Shown piece by piece: positions 63,067-64,000 of a stretch of DNA of 64,000 nucleotides (the stretch's first letter is position 1; each line of letters opens with the position of its first letter). Where the stretch lies: the NCBI GenBank assembly GCA_003249225.1, contig QKJQ01000037.1, positions 62,001 to 126,000 on the forward strand. Direction: 5' to 3'. The notes below the pieces were generated by a model, which made no database searches, had not been told where the DNA came from, and saw only the letters and a program-made list of their open reading frames with translations. The stretch comes from Clostridia bacterium (GTDB lineage: Bacteria > Bacillota > Clostridia > Lachnospirales > Lachnospiraceae). The position numbers and the translations under genes are program-made.

Positions 63067-64000
63067 AGATTTCCCTCACTTCATCCTTCGACAGTATCGC
63101 GGGGTTCGTAACCATACATGGGTCAAGCAATGCGCCATCTGACAGCTTGTCCAGAATCTCATCACTCAGCCATTCAACACTTGTATAGTTATTAATACCA
63201 ACCGATTCCCGAAGCTTTCTAATTCTTTCTATCAGTTTACTTTTCGTCAGTTCTCCATCCTCTGTAATCCCCATAGCCTGCGCAATTTTACTATATCGTT
63301 CGAAAGCAGCATCAAAATTCACAGCAATTACCTGTTCCAACAGCATACTGTTGCATTCTCCATGCGGCAGATCGAGAAGTCCCCCAAGACTATGTGACAT
63401 CGCATGAACAGCACCCAGACTGGCGTTCGAGAAAGCAAGCCCTGCTCCCAGGGAGCCTAACATCATCTGATACATCGTCTCAACACTGCGATCCGGCTTA
63501 ATTGCATCTTCAATGGATGTCTGAATCAATCGTATTGCTTCCAGCGCATGTATATCGGTCAATGGTGAATTCGCATTTGATACATAAGCTTCAATGGCAT
63601 GTGTCAGTGCATCCATTCCAGTACATGCTGTAAGATAGGGATCCATCGTCATCAATGGAACAGGATCAATGAGTGCAAGTTCCGGAACCACCTTTTTGCT
63701 TATGATTGCCTTTTTTAGCTGATTTTCTGTATCGCATATAATTGCAAATTGTGATACATCTGCTGACGCACCGGAGGTCGATGGTATACAGATCAACGGC
63801 GGACCTGGAAGTTTGATCTCGTCCACACCTTCATAATCAAGTATATTTCCTCCATTCACGGCAACAATTCCGATGCCTTTCGCACAATCAATAGGACTTC
63901 CACCGCCGACAGCGATTAATAGGTCACATTTTTTTGCCCGAAACAGCTTTGCACCTTCCATAACCTCATAATCCCTCGGATTCGACGTTACTTTATCATA
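63038..64000 (-). CDS. Iron-containing alcohol dehydrogenase (N-terminus outside the window)
   Basis: The visible 320 residues run from the window edge (frame open through 64000) to the stop at 63038. They contain the nucleotide motif AVGGGSPIDCAKG, the PLICIPSTSGASADVSQFA segment and the iron ligands in GMDALTHAIEAYVS, AVHAMSHSLGG and LDLPHGECNS. It is an NAD(P)-dependent, Fe-ADH-type enzyme that interconverts alcohols and aldehydes in fermentation. About 60 N-terminal residues are missing. The overlap with the cyclic-di-GMP gene puts it in the same operon, an unusual partner. Confidence 0.93.
   Translation of the reverse strand, partial: YDKVTSNPRDYEVMEGAKLFRAKKCDLLIAVGGGSPIDCAKGIGIVAVNGGNILDYEGVDEIKLPGPPLICIPSTSGASADVSQFAIICDTENQLKKAIISKKVVPELALIDPVPLMTMDPYLTACTGMDALTHAIEAYVSNANSPLTDIHALEAIRLIQTSIEDAIKPDRSVETMYQMMLGSLGAGLAFSNASLGAVHAMSHSLGGLLDLPHGECNSMLLEQVIAVNFDAAFERYSKIAQAMGITEDGELTKSKLIERIRKLRESVGINNYTSVEWLSDEILDKLSDGALLDPCMVTNPAILSKDEVREIYGKVLRQKG

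Overview
The window looks like a chromosomal segment of an anaerobic, low-to-moderate GC Bacillota, most likely a Lachnospiraceae-type Clostridium. The support is the gene content: a one-operon Gram-positive type IV pilus with a PilM-PilN fusion and no secretin, a class B sortase with an SPKTG substrate, the paaK-iorB-iorA arylpyruvate module, a YesM/YesN two-component pair beside a sugar ABC importer, an iron alcohol dehydrogenase, strong AGGAGG-type ribosome sites and frequent GTG/TTG starts. I saw no rRNA, tRNA, CRISPR array, insertion sequence, prophage or attachment site. The genus is inference.

Left part (1-10.8 kb, nearly all minus strand): the N-terminal part of an ABC exporter, a lone receiver protein, a flotillin, small unknowns, a GNAT acetyltransferase, a PAQR/hemolysin III protein, a secreted lipoprotein, a zinc-ribbon/zinc-ribbon/EamA transporter operon and an orphan SagB-type oxidoreductase.

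Pilus block (10.8-29.5 kb, minus strand): read in transcription order it is pilB, pilC, a major pilin, prepilin peptidase, pilMN, pilO, four minor-pilin-like genes and, last, a 2357-residue surface protein with six InlB-type repeats and one EF-hand-like calcium loop. A terminator follows. The order suggests a pilus assembled with a minor-pilin tip complex that may carry the giant protein as an adhesin.

Middle (29.5-48.4 kb): small membrane proteins, a receiver-Hpt protein, upp, a cupin regulator followed by a potABCD polyamine importer whose PotA carries a duplicated domain inserted in its C-terminal region, an oxygen/iron-sensing hemerythrin-GGDEF protein, trpS, a HAD phosphatase, a sortase B-substrate operon, an amidohydrolase-ybaK pair, a HIT protein and a glutaredoxin-like protein.

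Right part (48.4-64 kb): a YesM/YesN pair divergent from a sugar importer (binding lipoprotein plus two permeases) followed by a GH95 alpha-L-fucosidase, which reads as a regulated fucosylated-glycan locus; then paaK-iorB-iorA for aromatic amino-acid fermentation; then an iron alcohol dehydrogenase coupled to a PAS-GGDEF-HD-GYP protein.

Themes for follow-up: the pilus-linked giant protein, the PotA insert, two cyclic-di-GMP proteins in a genome with pili, and an unusual number of short tandem-repeat arrays (periods 14, 15, 17, 18 and 29 bp) in intergenic gaps and leaders. No wholly new defence or mobile system was visible. All family assignments are by reading the protein sequences; no database search was run.
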